A stretch of 23,442 nucleotides of DNA from Euprymna scolopes (Eukaryota; Mollusca; Cephalopoda; Sepiida; Sepiolidae). The position numbers and the translations under genes were made by a program. The notes beneath the pieces are model-generated. The model saw only the letters and a list, made by a program, of their open reading frames with translations, was not told where the DNA came from and ran no database searches. Of this stretch, positions 9,484-19,825 are shown piece by piece; the first letter of the stretch is position 1, and the number at the start of each line of letters is the position of its first letter. The stretch lies in the NCBI GenBank assembly GCA_024364805.1, contig CM044490.1, positions 124,682,874 through 124,706,315 on the forward strand, given 5' to 3'.

Positions 9484-9536
<53 letters not shown>
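9484..9536. repeat. TA microsatellite, longest in the window
   Basis: About 26 uninterrupted TA units. It abuts the mariner-type MITE at the same terminus as the tract at 4301 does. Confidence 0.95.
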
Positions 9537-9538
<2 letters not shown>

Positions 9539-9539
9539 A

Positions 9540-9830
9540 TGGTTTCCCCTTTTATTCGTTTCCTTTTTCTTTCTTTCTGTTTTAAAATTTTTTATTTAGT
9601 TTCTATTTATTTTTACCAATGTCAATTATTTTATTTCGAGATACTTTCTTTTTGTTCTTTCTCTTGCTATCGCTCATACTCACTTATATTTCTCGGCTTG
9701 TGTTTCCTCTCTTACATACTTTTATATTTTCCCATCATACTTGTCACTTTCTTTCTCTAACTATTTCATTTTTTCTATCAGTTTCATGTTATTAAAGGAC
9801 TCTTTACTTTAATTCCTTCCTTATATTAAT
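9540..9830 (+). repeat. Pyrimidine-rich tract
   Basis: The plus strand is dominated by TTTC, TTTCTTTC and CTCT words. It resembles 8335-8620. The 8629-9536 interval, made of transposons, lies between the two tracts and may have split one larger tract. Confidence 0.55.
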
Positions 9831-10289
9831 ATATTTATGGTCGCCCGACAAAATGAGGATAAACCTGTAAATTCACCCTTGTCCGTTCGTCTGTTCGCAC
9901 TTTTCTCAATAACTAGGCTTTGGAATTTTTGGAAATTTTACACAAACATTAAACATGATATGAGTAAAAAAAAAAGTAATAGAACATATTTTCCCGGAAA
10001 CTCCGGTTTCTCCCTCGGGTTAACATGGCTAAAATTGACACTTCTGTGCTCATAAAAAAATTGATGCCTTGCATGTTTATAAAACTTTCTGAAAAGTTGT
10101 AACTAACTCATTTCTATATAATTTTGTTTGCCTATACTTCGCGATAACTCTTGGATGTGCCCCAGGGGCTCTCTTAGGGATAATAAAAAATACTCCTTTT
10201 GGGGCTTACTAAGGGGAGGCAAATACTGAATGTAGTTATTTTTTATGCATCGTTCACTGTGCACTCACGGGGAACATGTATGCTTCACT
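9831..10289 (+). other. Unclassified insertion-like segment
   Basis: This segment breaks the pyrimidine-rich context with mixed sequence. It begins around GGTCGCCCGACAAAATGAGG and includes CCCTTGTCCGTTCGTCTGTT. The repeated CCGTTCG and TCTGT words recall transposon leader sequences. A frame at 9837-10055 has no recognisable domain. The boundaries are approximate and the family is unknown. Confidence 0.35.
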
Positions 10290-10900
10290 TGTTCTATTTA
10301 ACCGTTTCTGCTTCTTATTCTTATACGTATTTCTCCTCTTCATTTCCCAATATATTTTCCTCACTATGAGTATATCTTTGTTTTCTTTATTGCTATCTAT
10401 TTCTCTCTATTCAATAATTATCCCTTTTGTTTTTTTTATTTAATCCTGTTCCTTTCACTTTTGTTTATTTATTTTATCTTCCATTTCCCCTTTATATAAA
10501 CAAAAGAGCTAAAACAATTATATAAGTTTATCTTCTCTCTTACATTTCTTACGTACATCTGTTCCCAGTGACCACTTGTTGCATCTATTCTGCGATTCGC
10601 ACTCCTCTTTAATAAATCCTCCGTTGTCGCTATCTCCCAACCATTCCCGCAGCTTCGATCATCATTTCACGTATTATCATTAAACTAATCTCGCTCTTTT
10701 CTCCATTTTATTCTCCCAATAAATACCTCAGCCATTGTCTTGTTTTTACTGTCAGTAACCCCTCCTGTCTGCTTGCATTTACAATACATCAGCTTTCCGC
10801 TTATTTATGTAATTCTTCTGTCGGACAACACTATCTTATATTCTTTATCGTGTTTTTATTCACTTTCACTAAACTCTTTGAAGCACTTGAAATTCGCAGA
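10290..10900 (+). repeat. Pyrimidine-rich tract, third segment
   Basis: Plus-strand T and C excess continues with TTTCTTTATT, TATCTATTTCTCTCTATTC and similar words. A frame at 10740-10991 overlaps it but looks like a product of low composition complexity. Confidence 0.5.
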
Positions 10901-11289
10901 AAGAATGCCAGTTCGAGCAGCTATTTTATCTGTAGATATCAATCAGATTGTCTCCCATTTCGCAAGAATTACTGCAGCATCTGACAGCTAATAAAATGCT
11001 TAGAAACTTTATCTGTTGGTGCCAAAAACACATTCGTCTCCAATAAGATAATTTTCAACTAACATCAACTGAAATGCGCCGACGGGAAGCGCTGCGGGAG
11101 AGATACTAAAACCTGCAATATTGAACGAAATAACACCGGTCCCTTTAAGTGGTTAAATAGGTAGTCTTTGAATAGAAGCCGCCTACAGCAATAGAACTTA
11201 CTTCTCAGTGATGATGGTATTGTTATATATATTGTGTAATCACGAGAGTGATGAATCACATACAATAAGCGATTTAGTTTAAAAGTATT
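10901..11289. other. Unassigned spacer
   Basis: Short open frames only (11065-11265 minus). No domain, RNA or repeat that I can name. Confidence 0.4.
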
Positions 11290-11724
11290 CAGGGGTTGCG
11301 CCTAGCGTAAAATACGCTTAAATATGATAGTTTAATTTCTCCAGATCTCTTATATATTATTATAAAGTCGCGATTTCAAAAGGCAAAAGAAAAACTATTT
11401 AGGTTCTATCAGCTAGAATCGAAACCGAAACTGTAGCATTTAAATCTGGTGACGTTACCACTGTACGAACGTGACACGCATATAAATTGGTTAAAATAAA
11501 AAAAAAAAAGATGAATGTAGAAAATGTTTAAGGATTTTCTTAATTTTGACACATCTTTGACCCCCCAAAGACAATTTGGACCGGTTAAATACCCATAAAA
11601 GAAAATTCCATAAAATCCAATCACTTGAGGCCCCAGGAGACGTTCTACGACTCTTAGTTTCGGAGGAGTTTGACATATATGGAGACAGATAGCCAAACAG
11701 TCTTATAGCTGTTTATATATTAGA
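11290..11724 (-). mobile_element. Helitron-like non-autonomous element, copy C
   Basis: On the minus strand it begins TCTAATATATAAACAGC at 11724, directly after an A, then CTATCTGTCTCC. The body matches copies A and B in inverted orientation, sharing CGAAACTAAGAGTC, CAAGTGATTGG, ATGCGTGTCACGTTCG and TTTCGATTCTAGCTG. The 3' module has the best version of the family hairpin, AGCGTA-TTT-TACGCT (11304-11318), followed by AGGCGCAACCCCTG. No CTAG follows, so the 3' tip seems lost. Minus-strand frames inside it (11409-11696) are incidental. Confidence 0.65.
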
Positions 11725-11893
11725 TTATCGAGTACATTTATATTCAGCTGCTGTCGCTTGTTTATAGAAGTACGAGGTTAGCAGATATTGTTGTGTGAGT
11801 TAAGTAAATATGCAAGTAGGTGGATTAGCGTATTCAACGATGTTTAGCGTCTCAGCTTTTTTACCAGTCGGGGCTGAATATAAACAAATTTTT
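11725..11893. other. Spacer
   Basis: Mixed AT-rich sequence with nothing recognisable. Confidence 0.4.
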
Positions 11894-11941
11894 AGTCTGA
11901 GAAAAAATTCATTTTTTATAAAGAAAATATTCTCTCAGACT
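11894..11941. repeat. Imperfect 16-bp inverted repeat (hairpin)
   Basis: AGTCTGAGAAAAAATT (11894-11909) pairs with AATATTCTCTCAGACT (11926-11941) at 14 of 16 positions across a 16-base AT-rich loop. The outer nine pairs are perfect. Confidence 0.8.
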
Positions 11942-12855
11942 TTCTGTCGATTTATTTTCATATTTTGTTGTCATTAAATCTTTTGTAAAGTAATATTCAT
12001 TTATTTAAATACCGGAATGGGTGGGCTGATCTCTCCTACAGAGAACTGTTTTTGTTTTGTATTTCTTTTATGTTCAATGCGTCAGTATTCGCTTGGGTAA
12101 TAATATCTAGCCTGAATCAGAAAGAGAACTACTTTGATGAGAATATTATATAATATTTTATAATGATAGAACAATAGATAAACAACCATATCTAATATAT
12201 ACTTACTAGGAATACACGTTTCCAATAAAGACTATGGTTATATTCTTATACGTATTCATAAAAACAAGAGCTATCTTACAAGCCTGTGAACAGATGAAGT
12301 TTTACTAATTTTGTTACGATGAATTGAAAATTTTCAACATTTTTTTTATATGCATGTATCATATTTTTACAAAATAATACCCGGGAACATGAATGGAACC
12401 ACAGAACGCTAATATAGTAAGATAAGGTTTACAAAACCTACGCAAGCGAATGTGATTGCAAGATGCTTGTCTGCTTTTGAACAGTGCGGTTTGAATAATT
12501 ATGTAGAGGACAATAGTAATTCGAGGTATTACGTAAGAATCTGACAAACTGCCGCGTGATCACATGTTTAAAAAACACGTAAAAATCAATATATAATGCA
12601 TGCATTTGTTATTCGACGCATTTATTTCATACGGTATTTGACATAGCACAAAAAAAGTGTCAGTTTCATACAGGGTTTCTCATTCTATCCATCTTACTGC
12701 AACCATGGAATCATTAATAAAATTTACAATCTTGTTTGCAACCCCATAATACAAATAAACGTTAGTCTATGGTTTGCCCATCAACGTTGTTTTATCGACG
12801 TTTAACAAGAACCTTTTACATACTTCGTGCAAAATTGATAATGAATGAAACTAAC
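11942..12855. other. AT-rich DNA without recognisable genes
   Basis: Only a short minus-strand frame (12359-12547) with no domain. No element ends are seen before the hAT-type MITE. Confidence 0.5.
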
Positions 12856-13050
12856 CTAATACCTAGGGCTATGGCAACAGCATATTCTTTTCATTGTTTG
12901 GAATCTCGAGTGTGTATCCGTTGATATCTTATATGCTTTTATACAAGTGATGTAGTTCTCGGTTTATTAACTGTGTCAGCTCTGTCGGATATATACTCGA
13001 GAGTCAAAACAATGAATAGAATGTTCTGTTGTCATAACCCTACTCATAAC
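12856..13050 (-). mobile_element. hAT-type MITE, copy 2, inverted
   Basis: The element runs 12864-13042 (179 bp) and is the reverse complement of copy 1 at 1279-1454, including the spacer words TATAAAAGCATATAAGATAT and ACGGATACACACTCGAG on the minus strand. It starts TAGGGCTATGGCAACAG and ends CTGTTGTCATAACCCTA. The flanks CTAATACC (12856-12863) and CTCATAAC (13043-13050) agree at 6 of 8 positions, as expected for a decayed 8-bp target duplication. Copy 1 has an exact duplication, so this copy is probably the older insertion. Confidence 0.8.
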
Positions 13051-13469
13051 ACTTCCCTCATTTCAGTTGATGTTCAGTTCAGAAATAGTCTTGCGTTTTT
13101 GTTGATAGGTATTATATTTGATATAACCCCAGATAAAAGTCAGCATCGTTATTATTAGGTAATTGTGAATTTCATTCAAAATCACTTACTGATGAGGCGA
13201 TGATCAACATGCTCCAGCTCATAAGTTAACGGTGATAGTGCTCTGGAAAATTTGTAGATAAAAGTTACTGGAAAAGTCAGCGATCTACTGAAGTGTATTC
13301 GTTTGAAATATGGCTGTACTTCACAAAAGAATTGTGAATTTCATTAACGACTCGCTGGGTGGCAGATTTGTTGGGTCACTTCTAATACCAAGAACATGGG
13401 AAAGAGATAACGGTTTTATTTGTTGTTATTTATAGTGAAAAAAAAGCATATATGTAGCTATATTTATAA
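13051..13469. other. Unassigned spacer
   Basis: No gene or repeat can be supported here. The frame at 12973-13158 starts inside the MITE and is incidental. Confidence 0.4.
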
Positions 13470-13625
13470 ATGTATATGCGGATATGCTATCTGAAATAAC
13501 TACAACGCCGAGTTAAAACTGAAAGAGCTGATCCTGTTTATTATTGTTTGATTACATTTGTATTGCAAAGAGATTATCTATAAACAAATACATATCCGAG
13601 TTTATTTGAAAGATGCTAATCCAGA
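13470..13625 (+). repeat. Degenerate direct repeat, two units, 88-bp period
   Basis: 13470-13537 and 13556-13625 align. CCGAGTT recurs at 13509 and 13597, followed in both by a short A/T stretch, GAAAGA and then GATCC or AATCC. The upstream TATCT lies in register too. A further TATTTGGATATAAATACATT beyond 13640 gives weak inverted similarity to the first unit. Confidence 0.5.
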
Positions 13626-14060
13626 GTTATTCCAGAGATATTTGGATATAAATACATTCATAAGTCTCATGCTTAAAACGGAACAATATTGAATGCTTAT
13701 AAGCAATCAAAAAGTATTAATTTATTTTCGGATTTTTTAAACGTTCTGTTGTATGCAATTTTGGTAATGGTCTAATAGCTTTGTAAATCTTCCACGATGC
13801 TGTGGGAAAGAACATTTCCCTGGGGAACATGCTAATTAACACAGATGAATAATTATAACAGCTTGTACTTTATCATATAAAAATTGTTCACGTGACCCGG
13901 TAGGGAAAACAAAGCAAACATCCCTTTTGTAAATGATTCCAAGACCTCATTTTATTCATCTTTTTCGACTCATTTTCAGTCAGCTTCTAATGAAATTTTT
14001 TCACATTTATTCATAACATTATGAAGCATGTCTAACTTCCGTTTTCTCAACTTCTTACCC
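13626..14060. other. AT-rich spacer
   Basis: No gene, RNA or repeat is recognised. The last 40 bases become pyrimidine rich before the possible splice acceptor at 14067. Confidence 0.4.
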
Positions 14061-14068
14061 CTTCCCAG

Positions 14069-14185
14069 GTGATTGCATCGTGGGGATCCATCGCGAGGAG
14101 ATGCCGGCGTCCCATATGCAGAAATTATTACTGTCAAATTATCAGCTATCTGGTACTAACCAGACCAAATATAGCTTAATGTGAT
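14069..14185 (+). CDS. Possible small exon after a strong splice acceptor
   Basis: A long pyrimidine tract (CTTCTTACCCCTTCCCAG, ending 14068) looks like a good 3' splice site. It is followed by a short GC-rich patch (about 14069-14117) that contrasts with its surroundings. Two frames stay open from the junction. One reads GDCIVGIHREEMPASHMQ and ends at TGA near 14183; the other reads VIASWGSIARRCRRPICR and ends at TAA near 14177. No downstream donor is needed if it is a terminal exon, and none is strong if it is internal (GGTACTAAC near 14152 is the best). I do not recognise either peptide. It could equally be a chance acceptor beside a repeat remnant. Confidence 0.2.
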
Positions 14186-15120
14186 TATTTATATGTAATT
14201 CAAATTAGCAACTGAGTATTCTATCAGTTATTATTTTAGTATTATTATAATCAAATACATTTTTCTTTTAACTGACTCAATACGGCATACTCAAGTTGAT
14301 ATACCAGTTTCTCGCCAGATCACCGACGTTAGGAGACTATGTGCCTGAGATGTGCGACCAGTTGAGAACGCTAGGCTCTGTATGTACTCTCAACTTATGT
14401 TTCTATTATATCCAGTCGTCTGGAACATATATACTTGCAACTGAAATGAAACAGTGTCGAGACAAAAAAAAGTGTGTGGTTAGGGATTATGCAACTCTTG
14501 CCACCAATATCTCACGCGCAGGCACACTCAGTGGGTATTCATAGTCTTACAAGGAAGGTCGGACCCTTATTAGTCGGGTTACATGTTTTTGTAGTATATA
14601 TTAACAAATTTATATCGCTCCATGCGAGATGACCCTTTCATAATCTCGCCACTTTCGAGACAATTCGAGCTCAGTTTGTCAAATCCTTAAAGCAAGTCAT
14701 AAAATATTGTGAAAATAGAAAAAATAAATGACATAAAGTAATAAAGTGCAACATCATTTCCTACCTGGACAACTTGTAGGGCAATAATAGTGTGCAGCCC
14801 TAGCCAATAGGAAAATGACTTACCTGAAAAAAAAACAACAAAAAACGATATTAGAAATGTAAAAAAACAAAGTCAGATAGTTACATGATATAAGATATAT
14901 AAAATACTCTGCAAGACGGGATAATTGTGTTCTCTTCAATTCCATTAAGTTTGTTTATTATATGCTTTATGTGCCACCTGCTGTTATTAAAACGCAGGCA
15001 CCAAATTGAACACTTAGCAAAAAAACAAGTGTGGACGTTCGGTAAAACGATTAGGAAAATCACATGCATAATAAAATGTATAGAAAAATATATTTCTTTC
15101 AATCGTTGCAATACAGATAC
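14186..15120. other. Unassigned DNA
   Basis: A plus-strand frame at 14296-14544 (82 codons) lies in a less AT-rich patch but has no recognisable domain. The string GTGTGTGGTTAGGGATT near 14473 vaguely recalls a tRNA-type A box; without a B box it does not support a SINE. Confidence 0.4.
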
Positions 15121-15163
15121 GTGTGTGTGTGTGTGCAAACACACACACACGCACACACACACA
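15121..15163. repeat. Back-to-back GT and CA microsatellites
   Basis: A GT run (15121-15135) is followed after GCAA by CA runs (to 15163). The two are complementary, so the tract can form a simple hairpin or cruciform. Confidence 0.9.
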
Positions 15164-15497
15164 TCGCAATCACTCGACTTCTCTTTAGCCCCGCGTAAAA
15201 TTTAATTTTTGGACCGAAGCGCTGATTTTACCTTAATAATATTTTAGAAAAGGTGCAAATAATCACGTATGCTAATTTTATTTTCGCCAGAGAATGAAGT
15301 GAAGCCAAGTCGTAATGATTGACAAGAGTGGAAGAGAAAGAACATAAGTAAATCGGATATTTTGAATAATTGATGTGTATTCAATTGGAAACTAACAGTG
15401 AGATGACATTTTAAATTGGACTCATCATATGTCGAGTAGAGTTTCGCCAAATATAAACAACCATCTATCGTGAATTGCGGATTGATAGGGCTATATA
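15164..15497. other. Unassigned spacer
   Basis: A minus-strand frame (15244-15528) has no recognisable domain. Nothing else is supported. Confidence 0.4.
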
Positions 15498-15519
15498 AAA
15501 CTATACGGGAGTATAGTTT
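15498..15519. repeat. Perfect 9-bp hairpin with GGGA loop
   Basis: AAACTATAC, GGGA, GTATAGTTT: a perfect stem with a four-base loop. A T run does not follow, so it is not a typical terminator. Confidence 0.85.
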
Positions 15520-15603
15520 AGTCACCACATAAACACTGGAGATAGTACGTAAATGCGATATATTTAATATTCAAATCGTACATTATTTTCGAGAATTTTT
15601 GAA

Positions 15604-15640
15604 AAATGGAAATGCCTTCAAACAAGGCATGAAGCCATTT
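15604..15640. repeat. Two-part hairpin
   Basis: AAATGG pairs with CCATTT, and inside it ATGCCTT pairs with AAGGCAT around a CAAAC loop. The two stems are separated by an asymmetric internal loop (AA opposite GAAG). All 13 pairs are Watson-Crick. Confidence 0.8.
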
Positions 15641-16843
15641 GAGTTATACTAAAAAATACCATTTCAAAATCAAAGCTTAGTAAAGTATTAGATGGATAAA
15701 CTGCGGCCAAGAAAATAGCAATTATTCCCTCTTTGTCAGAAACATCTCCCCTGGAATACGAGAACTAAAGGACAAAATGAAAGAAAGCAAGAGTTACGAG
15801 GTTGCCGAAAACAAGTCCGAGGTTCACTTTTCTATTCGCTTGCACAACACGAGTAAGAAAAAACATCTTTGATCTTGGTTTAGAAAGAAGTGGACAGGCA
15901 TAATCAGTTGTCACTCACAGAACGAGAGGAAAACTAAGACTGACACTTTTCGTCTGACGATCAGTCACATTCCGCTGACACTAGAAAAATACGTTGTGGC
16001 CCAATTTACAATGTTAACATGTTTCTTTTGCTTTTAAATTCTAGTCACAAGTTTCAACACTCGAAAACACACTCATGTACTTACGCGTAAACACGTTTTA
16101 TTTTTATTTTCGCGCATGTAATAAATTAAGCACCCACTTATGTTATATAGCGAACGGATATATCAAAGTATCTGCAGCTGTAAACATTGGATGTTGCGTA
16201 AGACTTACGTGATTTAACACGAGGCGCAATGGATAAACGTTTTAAATGATAATGAGCGGCAGTCTTTTCGATGTTGAGAAGTTAAGCATTATTACATGCG
16301 ATACTAACTAGGGGAAAATATAAAAATACACAAGAACTGTACATGGCCATGGCATGCGAAACAAAAACAGTATTCCCTGCGGATTAGTTAAAATTCCGCA
16401 TCGAACCCTGAGTGGAACACGATTCACTTGAAGAACGTCGGATGTTACATCGGTTGAAACGTAGTAAACATAGCATCATATATGTGAACTGTAGTCTGAA
16501 TTAGTCCAATCTTACAGATTATTAAACCTATCTAAAAAAAATCAAACCCGTTCTTTCCAATATGTAAACTATATATTTTTATTGTTTAGATTATTCAGAC
16601 AGATGTGACGGTAAAAAAAGACTATAAAAAAGGTAGAGATCATGTGAGAGACATCCTAGCTGAAACGAGAAGTCACGCGTTACGGGAGAAGAGAAAAACT
16701 CGTTATTACAAACAAATTTTTAAAAAACGGAGTCCCGTGTTCCTTATGACGTGCTCTGCTACACAGTGTTGGGTCCCACCTGTCTGAATGTTAACGCGTG
16801 TATAAACGTGTGTAACAGTAGATCACCTTTGGTGTTATTCCGA
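15641..16843. other. Unassigned DNA
   Basis: A basic frame at 16605-16787 is rich in Lys and Arg but matches no family I know. I see no repeats or RNA genes. Confidence 0.4.
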
Positions 16844-17162
16844 CAACGTTTCGACCGATGTAACCGGTGTTACTCATCGCACTTTGGGATCTTTCTATCA
16901 AACTCTGGAATTAGAAATGGAATAAGTTTAAGGCTCCCAAAATTCCATACTAAGACCCGAACTAGAACAGCAAAAATACTGGGTGAAACCAATTGTATGA
17001 ATAAAGATCAGTGCGGTGCGAATTACTTGAGACTTCTTCCCGGTTATGGCTGATTGAATGAGAACATCCTTCCGAGAATTAAATAAAGTTGGACATGAAG
17101 ATCCCCGAGTTGGACAAGATACACATGAAGACTGGACAAAGATTACCCCAACCGAAACGTTG
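16844..17162. repeat. Segment bounded by inverted CGAAACGTTG motifs
   Basis: CAACGTTTCG (16844-16853) is the exact inverse of CGAAACGTTG (17153-17162). Beside the left motif lies a small perfect hairpin GTAAC-CGGT-GTTAC (16860-16873) followed by TCATCG. Read on the minus strand this gives CGATGAG, a stem, then CGAAAC, an order that loosely recalls hammerhead ribozyme cores. Two overlapping antiparallel frames (16751-17053 plus, 16928-17254 minus) cover the segment; neither has a recognised domain. It may be a repeat of unknown class. Confidence 0.35.
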
Positions 17163-19280
17163 CACAAATTAAAATATGAAGAGTTCGAATAATCCAAATA
17201 ATGCGCATTATCAGTTATGACCTCAAACATATAGAAACAATGTCTATTATCCAATCAGAAACTAACCTCCATCTAAGATTAGAAATCATACCATGTTAAT
17301 CATACTTATTAATCAATTTTGAATATATGATCTAAGCTTACATTTAGAAAGTTGATTACTTCTAGGTGATATTACAAAACACTGTAGTACGCAACAAAAA
17401 TGACACGGTTTATTTCTTGTTAACGTTCTGATCTTAAACGATGCTAAAACTTTAATAAACCACCTCGATTTGACATAGATCACGAGTTAGCTTGGAGAGG
17501 AACGGTTGCTATTTTTGTGGCACTTGTAGTTATCGTCGACGGAACTTGACGATAATCTCAAGTAGATTCCACATAAACAGACTGAAAGAAAACTATAAAA
17601 GATTGCACTCAACCATTCGCAATAACGAGAACGCGAAAATATTCTTCCTCTAAAGTAGCGATCAATTCTCTTTTTGAGACCCGATTGAACTAGACGATCC
17701 GGCTTAAATGCCAACGCAGATAGTAAGAGGCTCTAATAATAAACCCAATCATAAATACCTAGCAGCTATGAAGAATGGCAATTGCGAGAAGAGTACACAC
17801 AAAAATGATGGGTGTTAAAAATCAGAAGCTATAAACCAGAAATTTATTGTATCACAGGAAACCCTGCGTGCCGTGTCTCTCAATTTGTATCAAACAAGTG
17901 AATGCCACACACACACTCACATATCGGCCTCTCGATTTCCATGAATACCACGAAACATCACTCAACTTGAATACCAGTTGCAAGTAGAAATTTAAATGCC
18001 AAGATAAGCGGAGAGCACATATAGCGCCTACTCTTCCCAAATGGTCACCATTCTGGCACTGTTCAAGCTCATTGTTTTTTGACGAGAATCGGTGTGTGAA
18101 CCTTTATACGCTATATTTTACAAAAAAAAAAAAAAAAATTGGGCGATATGACCCTCAAAAATAAATATTAAAATTTCCTTAATTGGTGAAGTTTAGAAAA
18201 AAATGGGTTTTTGGGGGATATTCTCAGTAAATCTAAACTATACACCCATGGCCCCAAGCAATGCTACCTATGCATTTCTGAGACTGTAAGTATAATAACA
18301 TTCCCTCAAAGTAAAAATCAAGTTAAAACGAAAAGGAAACTAATTTTCGCATGCAAACGTACTACGAAATACAAATACAGCAACTTTGAAATCACTAGCC
18401 TCTACTAAATCCCACAAATTACTAATCAACAACGTTAAGTAATTCTCATGTTTCACAAAATCATCGATAAGCGTACTTTCTGAAAAAAGAAACAATCCTT
18501 AGTTTTTCCTTTGCAGTGTAATTACTTTCTTACTTACTACATAAGACATTTTAGTTTTCTATACGTAAGCAGCGACACTGGATTCTTTTCAACGCTTAAT
18601 TTCCTTTAATATCTGTATAGGTAATCATAATCTAAAGTTCAGATTTTCTAAAATATATTTAAAAAAAACACCCTAAATTCTATCTTTTTAATCCTATGAT
18701 TTTTTAAAAACTCGCCTGTGTACGCAGCGTTGCCCTGCAGTGTGTAGAGTAAAAAAAAAGTAAAATAAAATAAATAAAAAGTGGTAGTAGGCAGGCAGGC
18801 CCGAACCCGTACCACGAAGGAGGAAAAACACGTAAAAAAAACATGACGTCTTTGCTTTTGTGCGCATCGTCAAACCGGAAATGTTGAAGGTTTAAATTAA
18901 GGCTAGTCAATCGAAAAGAGGTGATGACTTTCGAAAGTATTGGCGAAAAAAGCGACCTCCTCCGTATAGAAAAGTGCCCACTAGATGGTGAAGTAATTAA
19001 TTGGTTTTTAGTCAATATTGATATTAGCGGCCTATTTTTCTATTTAAAAAAAATATTAAAACGAACTTTTTTAATATACTCAGTTATTGATTTGCGAGAG
19101 CATATATAAATGTTACTTAATTTGCATATTCTTTTAAAACGGACTTATCAATTAATTATTGAGTTTATGGGTTTTTTATTAGATTTTTTATTTCATTTTA
19201 CTATTGCACTCAGTTCTATTTATGCATAGTTTCTTCATTAAGCACAATCTGGTAGCATTTAAGATGCAAACATTCTAGCA
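17163..19280. other. Unassigned AT-rich DNA
   Basis: No supported gene in about 2.1 kb. An A run lies at 18122-18138. A more complex patch at about 18710-18880 includes CGCAGCGTTGCCCTGCAG and GGCAGGCAGGCCCGAACCCG. The first resembles the GCGTTGCCCGG-type words near Helitron 3' ends, but no CTAG follows. Short frames at 17487-17714, 17852-18040, 18211-18408 and 18704-19015 carry no recognisable domains. Confidence 0.45.
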
Positions 19281-19825
19281 TCCATATATATATATATATA
19301 TATTGTAATATACTTATAAAAAAAGACTTGTTTGTGTGTTTAGGGATGGTCTTCACCAAACTCCTCTGTAAATTCTTAATCTACATACTTTAAACTTAAT
19401 ATATTATGGAATTAAATTGGTGGAAAAAATTAAATCTAGCTTTTACTTGGTATATAATACTGCTAAGAGGACAAAATAAATAGAAAAAAAAACATTGGCC
19501 TTGGAAAATCGACAAAACGTGTTATTTCTATGCACGCGCAAAGAAACATCATTTACAAAAATATTTTACAAATATTGCCATACGTATAGACATAATAAAA
19601 ATGATAAGGGATATGGCTGGTGACTCACTGTTCGCGATTAATTTTTGGTTTCAATTCTAGATTCGATCCTAGTAATTTAAAAAAAAACTTTGGGAATTAT
19701 TACTATATATTGGATGCAATGTGATAATCAGAGAATTCTTCACTAATAAATACGAGGTCAGCATAGATTAAAATATAGTATTTACGCGTATTTTACGACC
19801 GGGCAACACCAGGCTGTCTGCCATT
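19281..19825 (+). mobile_element. Helitron-like element, copy D (degraded)
   Basis: A possible 5' TC at 19281 follows an A and leads into a TA run (19284-19304). ACTTATAAAAAAAGACTTGTTTGTG and CCAAACTCCTC then resemble copy C. The middle keeps TGGTTTCAATTCTAGATTCG, and the 3' module keeps ATTAAAATATAG, the hairpin CGTATTTTACG (19787-19797) and ACCGGGCAACACCAGG. No CTAG terminus is visible, and the central part is poorly conserved. Confidence 0.5.

Noticed and set aside
14296-14544. 82-codon open frame in a less AT-rich patch
   Set aside because: No recognisable domain, no good start context and no splice sites in register. Length is within chance for this window.
15498-15519. Perfect hairpin as a bacterial-type terminator
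   Set aside because: No following T run and the context is animal-type DNA.
16928-17254. 108-codon minus-strand frame, longest after the LINE
   Set aside because: It overlaps an equally long plus-strand frame and lies in a probable repeat. I recognise no domain and both cannot easily be real.
18122-18138. A run as the poly-A tail of a retroposed gene or SINE
   Set aside because: No target duplication and no recognisable body upstream.
18710-18880. GC-richer patch as another Helitron 3' end
   Set aside because: CGTTGCCCTGCAG resembles the family wording, but there is no CTAG-T terminus or clear hairpin and no alignment with the other copies.
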